Below are positions 25,378 to 34,111 of a stretch of DNA of 64,000 nucleotides, piece after piece. Location of the stretch: positions 19,800 to 83,799 of the forward strand of contig JAFRHI010000015.1 in assembly GCA_017433415.1 (NCBI GenBank). The letters run 5' to 3'. A program made the position numbers and the translations under genes. Under the pieces are notes generated by a model that saw nothing but the letters and a program-made list of their open reading frames with translations, made no database searches and was not told where the DNA came from. Each line of letters opens with the position of its first letter. Position 1 is the stretch's first letter. The DNA is from Bacilli bacterium (GTDB taxonomy: Bacteria; Bacillota_I; Bacilli_A; RF39; UBA660).

Positions 25378-26874
25378 ATGAAAAAGAAATATATATTGTA
25401 TACAATAATTGTTCTTATGCTTTTTTTCATTACTAATAAAGTCTATGCTCATTCTGACCCTAATTCATATGAAATAGACTGTTCACGGTCATGTTATGGA
25501 ACTAACGAATACAAAACTGTTGATGAGAAAATAGTTTTAGAAGATAGTATTTTAAAACAGTATGAAGGTAATACACCACAACAAGATGCAACATTTTCGC
25601 TTAAAGATATCAATAATCAAATACAAATTAATTATAGTAAAAGAAATACTTACCATTATATAGCTGTTAAAAAAATAACCTGTAGTTGTGGTATACGTAA
25701 CGTGTCATCTGCTGACTCTGATGTCCAAGTTGAAAAACTTGCCCAAACAACTATTAATGTTGATGATGCTTATGATGTGATAGAAGAATTGATATTAGAA
25801 CAATTTTATTCCATAACAACATATGAAAAATTAGAAGAAGAATTTCCTGATTATTCTTGTTTGGGGACTGGAGGATCAGTCCAAGGAAGAATAGTATCTA
25901 AAACAAAAGGTCAAGAAATAATTGAAAAGCTTGCAGAACGTGGTGCTAGTCACTGCACACCATATATAAATATAGTTTATCCAATGATAGTTGAAGAAAC
26001 AAAATCTCCACCAGGGTATAAGAAAGCTGAAAAATATGTAGTATTAATTTCTGGTAAAATCATATTTTCAGAATCAAATAATCAATTAAAAAGATCATTT
26101 GAACCAGATGAAACTTCAGAAGACTACGGTTATTACAGATATGATCCAGACTATGATTATTCTGAAATGTATAAATTAACAGAAGAAGAATTAACTAGTT
26201 TTAAAAACGAATATAAAGTAGAGTTGCCAAAAGTAGAAACTAATATTTGTCATGAAGAAGAAATATGTGAATATGATGAAGAATGGGGCTATTATTATAA
26301 CTGTTCAATGCAACCAGTATGTAATTCCGCAAATGTAATAGTAAACAGTATAAGTGGCGTAGATTTAAAAATAGAAAATTATATTGAGGATACCTCTGTA
26401 GTTGCTGCTAAAAAAGGAGATAAATTAAAATATAAAGTAGTTGTCGCTAATCAAGGTGTTGATACTTCTCATAGTAATGTTATAACATCAGTAATACCAA
26501 AGGAATTAACATATGTAGAAGGATCAGCTAGTGGAAATGCTACTTATAACAAAATAACAAAAACAATTACTTGGACAGTTTCTGAATTAGATCCAAATGC
26601 AAGTGAAGAATTAACATATGATGTCACAGTAAACAACGATATCGCTGATATTAGTACTATTCAAATGCGTTCTAGTATAACAAGTGATGAAACTACAGAA
26701 TTAAAATCAATGCCAGTAACAGTAACAGTTGAAGAAAAAAATTCTAGTAACGTTATCCCAATTTTTAACAGTCCAAAAACAGGAGCCCTTTTATCAATAA
26801 TAATGTTAATATCTTCACTAGTAATAGTTGGCTTCCTAACAATTAAGTATTTCAAGAAACAACAAAATAATTAA
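25378..26874 (+). CDS. Surface protein with DUF11-like domain and SPKTG anchor, copy 2
   Basis: 498-residue paralogue of the preceding gene. It has a signal peptide (1-24) and an N-terminal Cys-containing domain. The same SPPGYKKAEKYVVL block and the YGYYRYDPDYDYSEMYKL block are present, with a DUF11-like domain at about 333-440 and SPKTG at about 465-469, then a membrane helix and KKQQNN. The C-terminal half is nearly identical to copy 1. The N-terminal domain has drifted more, so it is the likely ligand-facing part. Ribosome site GGGAGAAATT. Expected to be cell-wall attached. Confidence 0.78.
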   Translation: MKKKYILYTIIVLMLFFITNKVYAHSDPNSYEIDCSRSCYGTNEYKTVDEKIVLEDSILKQYEGNTPQQDATFSLKDINNQIQINYSKRNTYHYIAVKKITCSCGIRNVSSADSDVQVEKLAQTTINVDDAYDVIEELILEQFYSITTYEKLEEEFPDYSCLGTGGSVQGRIVSKTKGQEIIEKLAERGASHCTPYINIVYPMIVEETKSPPGYKKAEKYVVLISGKIIFSESNNQLKRSFEPDETSEDYGYYRYDPDYDYSEMYKLTEEELTSFKNEYKVELPKVETNICHEEEICEYDEEWGYYYNCSMQPVCNSANVIVNSISGVDLKIENYIEDTSVVAAKKGDKLKYKVVVANQGVDTSHSNVITSVIPKELTYVEGSASGNATYNKITKTITWTVSELDPNASEELTYDVTVNNDIADISTIQMRSSITSDETTELKSMPVTVTVEEKNSSNVIPIFNSPKTGALLSIIMLISSLVIVGFLTIKYFKKQQNN

Positions 26875-26881
26875 TACTTAT

Positions 26882-26910
26882 AAGTTTGTCTTTATGACAA
26901 ACTTTTTATT
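26882..26910 (+). terminator. Intrinsic terminator of copy 2
   Basis: AAGTTTGTC/GACAAACTT (26882-26890 with 26896-26904), TTTAT loop, then T-rich tail. Confidence 0.75.
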
Positions 26911-26937
26911 GGCTTAATTTTATTTGTAAGTTATAAT
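26909..26937 (+). promoter_or_regulatory. Promoter for the AAA+ ATPase gene
   Basis: TTGGCT at 26909-26914, 17-base spacer, TATAAT at 26932-26937. Confidence 0.55.
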
Positions 26938-26956
26938 AAGTAACTAGGTGATTTCA

Positions 26957-28579
26957 ATGGAAACAACTAAGAAAGAATATGATTATGGTATAAGATATTA
27001 TGTCTCAAATATACGAGATAATCTTTATGAATTATATCCAATTGGACTTATAAAAGGGGAAATATCATATATTGATAGTCAGTTTATAACAGATAGTGAT
27101 ATCTTACCAATCCTTGTTGATAAGCATAGTTTAACTGATTTAGAAATAGTAGGAAATGTTTATTCAGAAGATGATTTAAGAAAACTATATGACTATCAAG
27201 ATGATGATCTTTCTTTTTTAGAAAACTATTTTTATAGTGAATATAAAGATTTAATTCTTATAATTGTAACAGAAAATGATAGTGATTATTTCAGAAAAAG
27301 TGAAATAAATATTGCTCCTCTTTTATCAAGAGATACCGTTATATCTTGTTCTCTAAACAACGGAGAACCAACAATTGCCTTAAATAATGAAGCACTTAAT
27401 GAATTATTAAATGCAGATTCTAGAGAAGAATTAATAGAATTATTAAAGCGTTATCAAAAATTTATTAGTAAATTTAAAGATATGCAAAAAAGAGATGGTG
27501 TAACTAAAGTATCACTAGAAAATGGTAAAGTAATTGGTGTTGAAACCACAAAAAAAGTATCTGACATGGCTAAAGAAATAGGAATAAGCACTTTAAAAAA
27601 ACAATTAGAAACAACTAGAGATATTACCTATTCTGGCTTAAAGAAAGCTATTAAAGAAGAAATATTTGGTCATGATAAAGAAATAGATACTTTTGCTCAA
27701 AGAATGTATATGAATTATACTGCAATCGATGGCGAGCCAGTAGAGTCAATTCTTTTAGTAGGACCAACTGGAACCGGAAAAACGGAAACAGTACGTGTTG
27801 CCTGCCGATATTTAAATATTCCTTTTTTTGAAACTAATGCATCCAATTTAGTTCCTCAAGGTATTAAAGGTACAAGTATTGAAGATGTCATAGTAGGATT
27901 ATATGAACAGGCAAATTGTGATTTAGAAAGAGCTGAAAGAGGTTGTATCTTTTTAGATGAATTTGACAAGTTAAATGACTCTGAATTAGAAATAAAAACA
28001 GCTATAAAGAATATTTTATTGACATTTACTGCTGGTGGAACATTTCCAATAAACAATGATCGTTTCTATTTCGATTTCAATTCAGCAATGGCGATAAAAG
28101 TTTACGCTGGCGTATTTGATAAAGTTAATGGAATAACTACAACAATTGGCTTTAGTAGCAACTTAGAGCATAAGGTAATATTAAAAACAGAAGAAGAATT
28201 ACGCAAAAGTATTATTAAAAATAATTATTTTAGTGATGAAGAATTATCTAGAATAAGTAAAATATTATTCTATAAAGAATTATCCAGAGAAACCAGAAAA
28301 AATATTCTCCTATATGCAAAATCAAGTGAATTTGCCAAGAAAAAAGCTCGCTATAAAAGGCAATTTGGTTTAGAATTGATTGCTACAGAAGATTTTGTTG
28401 AAGAAATTTTAGATAGCATCCCAACAGATACTCAAGGAATGAGAAATGTTAACAACAAATTAAAAAGTGTTTTAGATGAAGCTGAAAAAGCTTTATTAGA
28501 TGATGAAGAAAAAGGACATAAGAGATTAGTTCTTACAAAAGAAACAGTAACTAATCCCAAGAATTTCGATTTAAGGTAG
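26957..28579 (+). CDS. ClpX/HslU-like AAA+ ATPase with unknown N-terminal domain
   Basis: 540 residues. The C-terminal two-thirds is a Clp/HslU-type AAA+ module. Walker A GPTGTGKT is at 269-276, with ETNASNLVPQGIKG after it, and Walker B CIFLDEFDKL near 330-339. An arginine-rich sensor II stretch, SIPTDTQGMRNVNNKL, lies near 485-500. ClpX's N-terminal zinc finger is absent. The first 210 residues or so are acidic and unrecognised, perhaps an adaptor for a special substrate. I see no ClpP-docking IGF tripeptide in the expected loop, so protease partnership is uncertain. The ATG at 26957 follows TAGGTGATTT; the GTG nine bases upstream is part of that site. Confidence 0.75.
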   Translation: METTKKEYDYGIRYYVSNIRDNLYELYPIGLIKGEISYIDSQFITDSDILPILVDKHSLTDLEIVGNVYSEDDLRKLYDYQDDDLSFLENYFYSEYKDLILIIVTENDSDYFRKSEINIAPLLSRDTVISCSLNNGEPTIALNNEALNELLNADSREELIELLKRYQKFISKFKDMQKRDGVTKVSLENGKVIGVETTKKVSDMAKEIGISTLKKQLETTRDITYSGLKKAIKEEIFGHDKEIDTFAQRMYMNYTAIDGEPVESILLVGPTGTGKTETVRVACRYLNIPFFETNASNLVPQGIKGTSIEDVIVGLYEQANCDLERAERGCIFLDEFDKLNDSELEIKTAIKNILLTFTAGGTFPINNDRFYFDFNSAMAIKVYAGVFDKVNGITTTIGFSSNLEHKVILKTEEELRKSIIKNNYFSDEELSRISKILFYKELSRETRKNILLYAKSSEFAKKKARYKRQFGLELIATEDFVEEILDSIPTDTQGMRNVNNKLKSVLDEAEKALLDDEEKGHKRLVLTKETVTNPKNFDLR

Positions 28580-28582
28580 TGT

Positions 28583-28609
28583 AAAGGAAGATAGATATCT
28601 TCTTTTTCT
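28583..28609 (+). terminator. Intrinsic terminator
   Basis: 10-bp stem (28583-28592 with 28597-28606), AGAT loop, ending in a T-rich run. Confidence 0.7.
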
Positions 28610-28610
28610 T

Positions 28611-28639
28611 TTGAGAGTCATACTTATAAATGGTATAAT
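28611..28639 (+). promoter_or_regulatory. Promoter for the P-type ATPase gene
   Basis: TTGAGA at 28611-28616, 17-base spacer, extended -10 TGGTATAAT at 28631-28639. One of the best promoters in the window. Confidence 0.7.
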
Positions 28640-28660
28640 ATATAAGAATAGGTGATTTGG

Positions 28661-31285
28661 ATGAAAGAAAATAGATACTATGCTATGTCTCTTGAAGAAA
28701 TATATCAAAAATTTAGAACAGATGAAGTCGGACTATCTTCTAAAGAAGTAGAAAAAAGAATTCAAAGAGATGGAGAAAACGCTCTTCCGGTAAAAGAAAC
28801 TGATAGTATTTTAAAGGTTTTTATTAATGAATTATTAGATCCAATTGTTTTATTATTAATAATTGCAATTATTGCTTCTTTATTAGTAGGAGAAACAGTT
28901 GATGCAATAGCAATTTTCTTAATAGTTTTAGTTGATCTTATTATAGGAACAATTCAAGAAAATAAAGCTAATAAAACAGTTGAATCTTTATCAAAATTAG
29001 TACCAGAAACAGTTATCGTTGAAAGAGATGGAAAAGAAGTAGAAATAGATGCCAAAGAATTGGTTGTGGGTGATTATGTTCATATTACATCTGGTGATAA
29101 AGTACCAGCTGATCTAAGAATAGTTAATTCTCATAATTTAACAGTAGATGAGTCAATATTAACAGGTGAAAGTGTTAATGTGGAAAAAAACTCCAAAAAA
29201 TTAGCTAATAAAAATCTAGGTATTTCATCAAGAATAAATATGTTATTTGCTGGAACCAATGTTATAACTGGAAGGGCAGAAGCAATCGTTGTAGGCACAG
29301 GATTAAATACCGAGATAGGACATATTGCTGATACATTAAATAACACAGAAGAAGAAAAATCACCTTTAACTATAAGGGTAGAAAAATTTTCTAAGCAAAT
29401 AAGTGTTTTAATTGGAATATTAGCTATAATAATTGCCATAATTTTAATAAAACATGGCATGCCACTAGAAGAGGTCTTAGTTTCAGTAATAGCATTAGCT
29501 GTATCAGCTATGCCAGAAGGATTACCACTTGCTTTAACTATGGCTTTAACAATTGCTTCAAACAAAATGGCCAGTAAAAAAGTTGTTGTAAAAAAACTAT
29601 ATTCAGTTGAAGCTCTTGGTAGTTGTACAACAATCGCAACTGATAAAACAGGAACGCTAACAGTAAATGAACAAACTGCTAAAAAAATTGTTTTACCAAA
29701 CAACTTAGAATATATAATAACTGGCTCTGGATATTCACTAAATGGAAATATCGTTGGAGAAAAATTAGAAAAAGCCAGGGAGTTAATTGAACTGGGAGTA
29801 ATTAATAATGAAGCAAAACTTACAAAAGATGAACATATTGGAGATTCCATTGATTTAGCCTTCTTAGTTCTAGGCGAAAAAGGTAAAATAAAAACACATG
29901 ATATTGAAATAATAGAAACAATTCCTTATGAATCAGAAAATAAATATTCTGCAGTATTTTATAAAAAAGGCAAAGACACATATTGCACAATCAAAGGATC
30001 ACCAGAAGTAGTATTATCATTCTGTAATAGCGCTAATCTAAAAAAAGAGTTTAATAAAGAAGCAATTTTTGAGCAAAACGAAGAATTATCAAAAGATGGT
30101 TACCGAGTTATTGCTTTAGCCAATGGCAAAATTAATATTGATTCTTATACGGAAAAAGATATTAAAGAATTATGTTTTATGGGACTAGTAGGCTTCATTG
30201 ATCCTATTAGAAAAGAAGTAATATCTGCAATTAAGAACTGTGAAAAAGCTGGTATTAACGTTTTAATGATAACTGGAGATCAACCTTTAACTGCCTATAA
30301 AATTGCTAAAGATTTGAAGTTAACAAATAAATATAGTGAAGTAACAGAGGGAAATGAAGTAGAGGAAAAACTTCGTGGAACAAAAGCTTCATTTGATAGT
30401 TTCGTTAAAACAAAAAAAGTTTTTGCAAGAGTAACACCTATCCAAAAACTAAAAATAGTTGAGTCACTAAAAAGAACAGGTGAGTATGTTGCTGTAACAG
30501 GAGATGGAGCGAACGATGCTCCAGCGCTAAAAGCTGCTAATATTGGTATTGCTATGGGAAGTGGTACAGATATTGCTCATGAAGCTAGTAAAATGATTGT
30601 TATGGATGATAATTTTAAATCTATCGTAAATGGTATTCTAGAAGGAAGAGTAGCTTATTCTAATATTCGAAAAATAACATACTTCTTAATATCTTGTGGT
30701 CTTGCTGAAGTGTTGTTCTATCTACTATCAATACTATTTAATTTACCTATGCCTTTAGTTGCTATTCAACTTCTGTGGCTAAATGTTGTAACAGACGGAA
30801 TTCAAGATATCGGATTATCATTTGAAAAAGCAGAAGACGATATAATGAAAGCCCCCCCTAGAAATCCTAAAGAAAATCTTTTTGATAGAAATTTAATAGA
30901 AGAAATACTAATATCTGGAATCACAATTGGTATATTAGTATTTGCTCTTTGGTATTATTTAATAAAAGTATCTTCAATGGATATCAAATTAGCACGTAGT
31001 TATATTATGGCTTTAATGATTATTATCCAAAATGTTCATGCTTTCAACTGTCGTAGTGAAAAAACAAGTTTATTTAAATTGAAGATAAATAGTAATCCAT
31101 TATTTATAATTGGAGTTATTTCATCAGTATTATTAGGAATAGCAGTTTTAGAAATTAGAGGCTTATCCATATTCCTAAAAACAACGCATTTACCATGGAT
31201 TTCATTATTGGCATTAGTAGTTCTAAGTTCTTTCATAACTATAGTAATGGAGGTCTATAAAAAAATAAAATACCATCATAAATAA
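28661..31285 (+). CDS. P-type Ca2+-transporting ATPase (type IIA)
   Basis: 874-residue cation pump. It has the N-terminal cation-ATPase domain, TGES actuator loop at 168-171, and membrane motif VSAMPEGLPLALTMAL near 284-299. The phosphorylation site DKTGTLT starts at Asp328. KGSPE lies in the nucleotide domain, and the TGDGANDAP hinge at 613-621. LLWLNVVTDG in the sixth helix and the overall plan match PMR1/SERCA-like calcium ATPases, though Mn2+ is also possible. The ATG at 28661 follows TAGGTGATTT; the GTG nine bases upstream is rejected. About ten membrane helices. Confidence 0.88.
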   Translation: MKENRYYAMSLEEIYQKFRTDEVGLSSKEVEKRIQRDGENALPVKETDSILKVFINELLDPIVLLLIIAIIASLLVGETVDAIAIFLIVLVDLIIGTIQENKANKTVESLSKLVPETVIVERDGKEVEIDAKELVVGDYVHITSGDKVPADLRIVNSHNLTVDESILTGESVNVEKNSKKLANKNLGISSRINMLFAGTNVITGRAEAIVVGTGLNTEIGHIADTLNNTEEEKSPLTIRVEKFSKQISVLIGILAIIIAIILIKHGMPLEEVLVSVIALAVSAMPEGLPLALTMALTIASNKMASKKVVVKKLYSVEALGSCTTIATDKTGTLTVNEQTAKKIVLPNNLEYIITGSGYSLNGNIVGEKLEKARELIELGVINNEAKLTKDEHIGDSIDLAFLVLGEKGKIKTHDIEIIETIPYESENKYSAVFYKKGKDTYCTIKGSPEVVLSFCNSANLKKEFNKEAIFEQNEELSKDGYRVIALANGKINIDSYTEKDIKELCFMGLVGFIDPIRKEVISAIKNCEKAGINVLMITGDQPLTAYKIAKDLKLTNKYSEVTEGNEVEEKLRGTKASFDSFVKTKKVFARVTPIQKLKIVESLKRTGEYVAVTGDGANDAPALKAANIGIAMGSGTDIAHEASKMIVMDDNFKSIVNGILEGRVAYSNIRKITYFLISCGLAEVLFYLLSILFNLPMPLVAIQLLWLNVVTDGIQDIGLSFEKAEDDIMKAPPRNPKENLFDRNLIEEILISGITIGILVFALWYYLIKVSSMDIKLARSYIMALMIIIQNVHAFNCRSEKTSLFKLKINSNPLFIIGVISSVLLGIAVLEIRGLSIFLKTTHLPWISLLALVVLSSFITIVMEVYKKIKYHHK

Positions 31286-31291
31286 ACAATA

Positions 31292-31300
31292 TGATATAAT
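31292..31300 (+). promoter_or_regulatory. Extended -10 promoter for tkt
   Basis: TGATATAAT, 22 bases upstream of the transketolase start, after which comes TAGGAGTGAT. Confidence 0.5.
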
Positions 31301-31322
31301 AAATACAAATAGGAGTGATAAT

Positions 31323-33311
31323 ATGCCTAATGAACTTATTCAAGAAGAAATTAACCAATCAAAAATAATTGATCAAATTAGATGTCTTGCTATTGATATG
31401 ATTAGTGAGGCCAAAAGTGGTCACCCTGGAATTGCTTTAGGAGCAGCCCCTATAGTCTATGCTTTATATGCTAATCATTTAAGAATAGACCCCAAAAATC
31501 CTAATTATTTTAATAGAGACCGCTTTATTTTGTCTGCAGGACATGCTTCAGCATTATTATATGCAACGCTATATATGGCTGGTTATGATTTAACACTTGA
31601 TGATTTAAAAGCTTTTCGCCAAATAGATTCAAAAACACCAGGTCATCCTGAGTATGGGATAACACCGGGAGTCGATTGTTCTTCTGGACCACTTGGGCAA
31701 GGTTTAGCAACAGCTATTGGTGTTGCTATGGCAGAGGCTAATTTAAGAGCCAAATATAATAAGGGTAAAAATCCATTGATTGACTTTAATACTTATGTCT
31801 TATGCGGTGATGGAGACTTAATGGAAGGAATATCTTATGAAGCTGCATCACTTGCTGGAACATTGAAACTAAACAAATTAATTGTTTTATATGATTCAAA
31901 TAATATTTGCCTAGATGGCCCAACTTCTTTAACATTTAATGAAAATATCGCAATGCGTTTTATTTCTCAGGGCTGGAATGTTATTAGTGTAGAAGATGGT
32001 AATAGTTTTGAACTTATTTCAAAAGCTATTGAAGAGGCTAAAACAAGTACTGAAAAACCAACCTTAATAGAAATTAAAACAACTATTGGCAAATACTCAG
32101 AAAATGCTGGAACAAACAAAGTACATGGCGCACCTTTATCAAAGGAAGATATATCTAATATTAAAGAAACTCTAGGTATTAGAGATATACCATTTGCTAT
32201 ATCACAAAATACTTGTGAGGAATTTCGTCAAATCATCAATGACCGCTGTCAAAATTTATCAGCTGAGTTTGACAGAAAAATTCTTTCTTTAGATGATAAA
32301 ACTCTAAATGAATTGCGCTATTTTATGGAACCAGACAAAAAACTTCAAATGAACAGTTTTACTTATGATCCACCAGAAGATAATTTAGAAGCTACTAGAG
32401 ATACATCACAAAAGATTTTAAACTATATGTCAAAATTATATCCATTTATCATAGGTGGTTCTGCTGACTTGTTTGCCTCAAATAAGACATATATCAAAGA
32501 TGGTTGTAACTTCCAAGCAGATAATTATTTAGGAAAAAACATTTACTTTGGTGTAAGAGAACATGCTATGGGAGCAATCTTAAATGGACTTAGTCTTTGC
32601 GGATTTAGACCCTATGGCTCAACCTTCTTAGTATTTTCCGATTATCTAAAACCAGCGATTAGAATGGCTGCTTTGATGAATCTTCAAAATATATATGTAT
32701 TTAGTCATGATTCAATAAGTGTCGGAGAGGATGGACCAACTCATCAACCTGTTGAACAATTATTAGCTTTAAGAAGTTTACCTAATTTAGAAGTATTTCG
32801 TCCCGCAGATGCTAATGAAACAATAGGTGCATATAAAGCAATTTTTGCTAAAAGTAATGGTCCAAGTGTAATTTCTCTTGCTAGAAATAAAACAAAAATA
32901 TTAGAAGTTACAAAAGCAAACGAAGTAGAAAAAGGTGGCTATATCTTAATAGATCCAATAAAAAAAGCAGATGCTATCCTAATATCTAGTGGCGAAGAAT
33001 TACATTTAGCAATAGAAGTTGCTAATAGATTAAAACCAAAAGGTATAGATTTAAGAGTTGTATCAATGCCAAACTTAGAGAGATTTTTAAAACAAACTCC
33101 AGAATATATTGAAGATGTATTACCAGTAGAAATAAGAAAAATAGTAATAGAAGCATCATCAAGTTATTCATGGAATAAACTTATTTATAATAGTAAATAT
33201 TTAATTACTTTAGATAAATTTGGAGCTAGTGGAAAATATCAAGATGTATATAAAAAATATGGCTTTGATGTAGACTCATTAGAAGAAAAAGTAGAAGAAT
33301 TACTTAAATAG
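31323..33311 (+). CDS. tkt: Transketolase
   Basis: Thiamine-dependent enzyme of the non-oxidative pentose phosphate pathway. SGHPGIALGAAPIVYALY is at about 37-54, the thiamine-diphosphate motif is GDGDLMEG...NN near 162-190, and FGVREHAMG and SHDSISVGEDGPTHQPVEQL are in the second half. The length of 662 is normal. Downstream come a SirA-like gene and yneF, the same order as in Bacillus, which supports the orthology of all three. A terminator hairpin overlaps its last codons. Confidence 0.93.
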   Translation: MPNELIQEEINQSKIIDQIRCLAIDMISEAKSGHPGIALGAAPIVYALYANHLRIDPKNPNYFNRDRFILSAGHASALLYATLYMAGYDLTLDDLKAFRQIDSKTPGHPEYGITPGVDCSSGPLGQGLATAIGVAMAEANLRAKYNKGKNPLIDFNTYVLCGDGDLMEGISYEAASLAGTLKLNKLIVLYDSNNICLDGPTSLTFNENIAMRFISQGWNVISVEDGNSFELISKAIEEAKTSTEKPTLIEIKTTIGKYSENAGTNKVHGAPLSKEDISNIKETLGIRDIPFAISQNTCEEFRQIINDRCQNLSAEFDRKILSLDDKTLNELRYFMEPDKKLQMNSFTYDPPEDNLEATRDTSQKILNYMSKLYPFIIGGSADLFASNKTYIKDGCNFQADNYLGKNIYFGVREHAMGAILNGLSLCGFRPYGSTFLVFSDYLKPAIRMAALMNLQNIYVFSHDSISVGEDGPTHQPVEQLLALRSLPNLEVFRPADANETIGAYKAIFAKSNGPSVISLARNKTKILEVTKANEVEKGGYILIDPIKKADAILISSGEELHLAIEVANRLKPKGIDLRVVSMPNLERFLKQTPEYIEDVLPVEIRKIVIEASSSYSWNKLIYNSKYLITLDKFGASGKYQDVYKKYGFDVDSLEEKVEELLK

Positions 33312-33323
33312 TAATTCTTTTTT
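33295..33323 (+). terminator. Intrinsic terminator overlapping the tkt stop
   Basis: AAGAATTACT/AGTAATTCTT (33295-33304 with 33310-33319) then T-run. Confidence 0.7.
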
Positions 33324-33346
33324 CAACAAAAATAGACTTATCATTT

Positions 33347-33355
33347 TGTTACTAT
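33347..33355 (+). promoter_or_regulatory. Extended -10 promoter
   Basis: TGTTACTAT, 15 bases before the SirA-like gene. Confidence 0.4.
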
Positions 33356-33370
33356 TGATTTGGTGATAAA

Positions 33371-33802
33371 ATGAAAACTTATTATATCTTTAAAATAAAA
33401 AAAGAATTTGTAAATCTATATAAGGATACTCCTAGTGTTCTATATAATATTTTAAAAAACATATACTATTTAGAAAGAGAAGAAGCAGATTATGGCTACA
33501 ATCTATTTAAACAATTAACAATTCCATTAAATAAAAATAAGTTAGATAGAGATATATTTTTAAAATTTCATCAAGATATTCCTTATTCTAAAAGAAAGAA
33601 TACTCATTACATTAATAATTTATATCGTAATGAAATAAGTAGATTAACAATTAATAATTCTTATTTGAAACTTGAAGTAGAACAAAATTTTTCAACATTC
33701 TTTAAAATATTAGAAGAAGAATCAGATGATCTATTTGCCTGCCCATTTAAGAAAGTCGACTTTTTCTTTTTGAATGAATATAATAGAAAAATCCTTGTCT
33801 AA
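33371..33802 (+). CDS. SirA-like protein (sporulation inhibitor of replication)
   Basis: 143 residues, cytosolic. The opening YYIFKIKKEFVNLYKDTPSVLYNIL resembles Bacillus SirA (YneE), which starts with a YYTYLIKEEFA-type strand-helix and is of similar size. The position is decisive: between tkt and yneF, exactly as in Bacillus. SirA binds DnaA and blocks re-replication as cells enter sporulation. Sequence identity looks low, so the assignment rests on synteny plus the N-terminal pattern. Other spore genes in the window (gpr, spoIIP) make it plausible. Site TTTGGTGATAAA. Confidence 0.6.
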   Translation: MKTYYIFKIKKEFVNLYKDTPSVLYNILKNIYYLEREEADYGYNLFKQLTIPLNKNKLDRDIFLKFHQDIPYSKRKNTHYINNLYRNEISRLTINNSYLKLEVEQNFSTFFKILEEESDDLFACPFKKVDFFFLNEYNRKILV

Positions 33803-33844
33803 ATCTAATTATTTATGTAAAATAAAGAAGAAGGAGATGAATTT

Positions 33845-34054
33845 ATGTTACATGACATTTTAATATTATTAGTTGGTCTTCTACTAGGAGCAGTAATTGG
33901 CTTCTTTGGTGCTAGACTTTTTATGAAAAAATATTTAAAGAAAAATCCACCAATCAATGAGGATATGATTAAAGCATTAATGATGCAGATGGGTAGGAAA
34001 CCAAATCAAAAACAAATTAATCAAATGATGAAAGCCATGGAGAAATACCAATAG
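33845..34054 (+). CDS. yneF: UPF0154 membrane protein YneF
   Basis: 69 residues. It has one N-terminal membrane helix (about 5-25, [20 protein letters not shown]) and a conserved tail [33 protein letters not shown], which is the UPF0154 signature. Widespread in Bacilli and of unknown role. It follows the SirA-like gene as in Bacillus. Strong site AAGGAGATGAATTT. A terminator hairpin begins before its stop codon. Confidence 0.92.
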   Translation: MLHDILILLVGLLLGAVIGFFGARLFMKKYLKKNPPINEDMIKALMMQMGRKPNQKQINQMMKAMEKYQ

Positions 34055-34068
34055 TGTTTCTCTTTTTT
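34040..34068 (+). terminator. Intrinsic terminator overlapping the yneF end
   Basis: GAGAAATAC/GTGTTTCTC (34040-34048 with 34054-34062, one wobble), CAATA loop, six T. Confidence 0.7.
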
Positions 34069-34076
34069 ATTTAATG

Positions 34077-34085
34077 TGATATAAT
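34077..34085 (+). promoter_or_regulatory. Extended -10 promoter for uvrC
   Basis: TGATATAAT, 26 bases before the uvrC start. Confidence 0.5.
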
Positions 34086-34111
34086 CAAAGAGATTTTAAG
34101 GGGTGATTACC

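Noticed and set aside
29131..29850. 239-codon open frame on the - strand
   Set aside because: It lies wholly inside the P-type ATPase gene in antisense, has no ribosome site, and has shadow composition rich in Ser, Ile and Pro.
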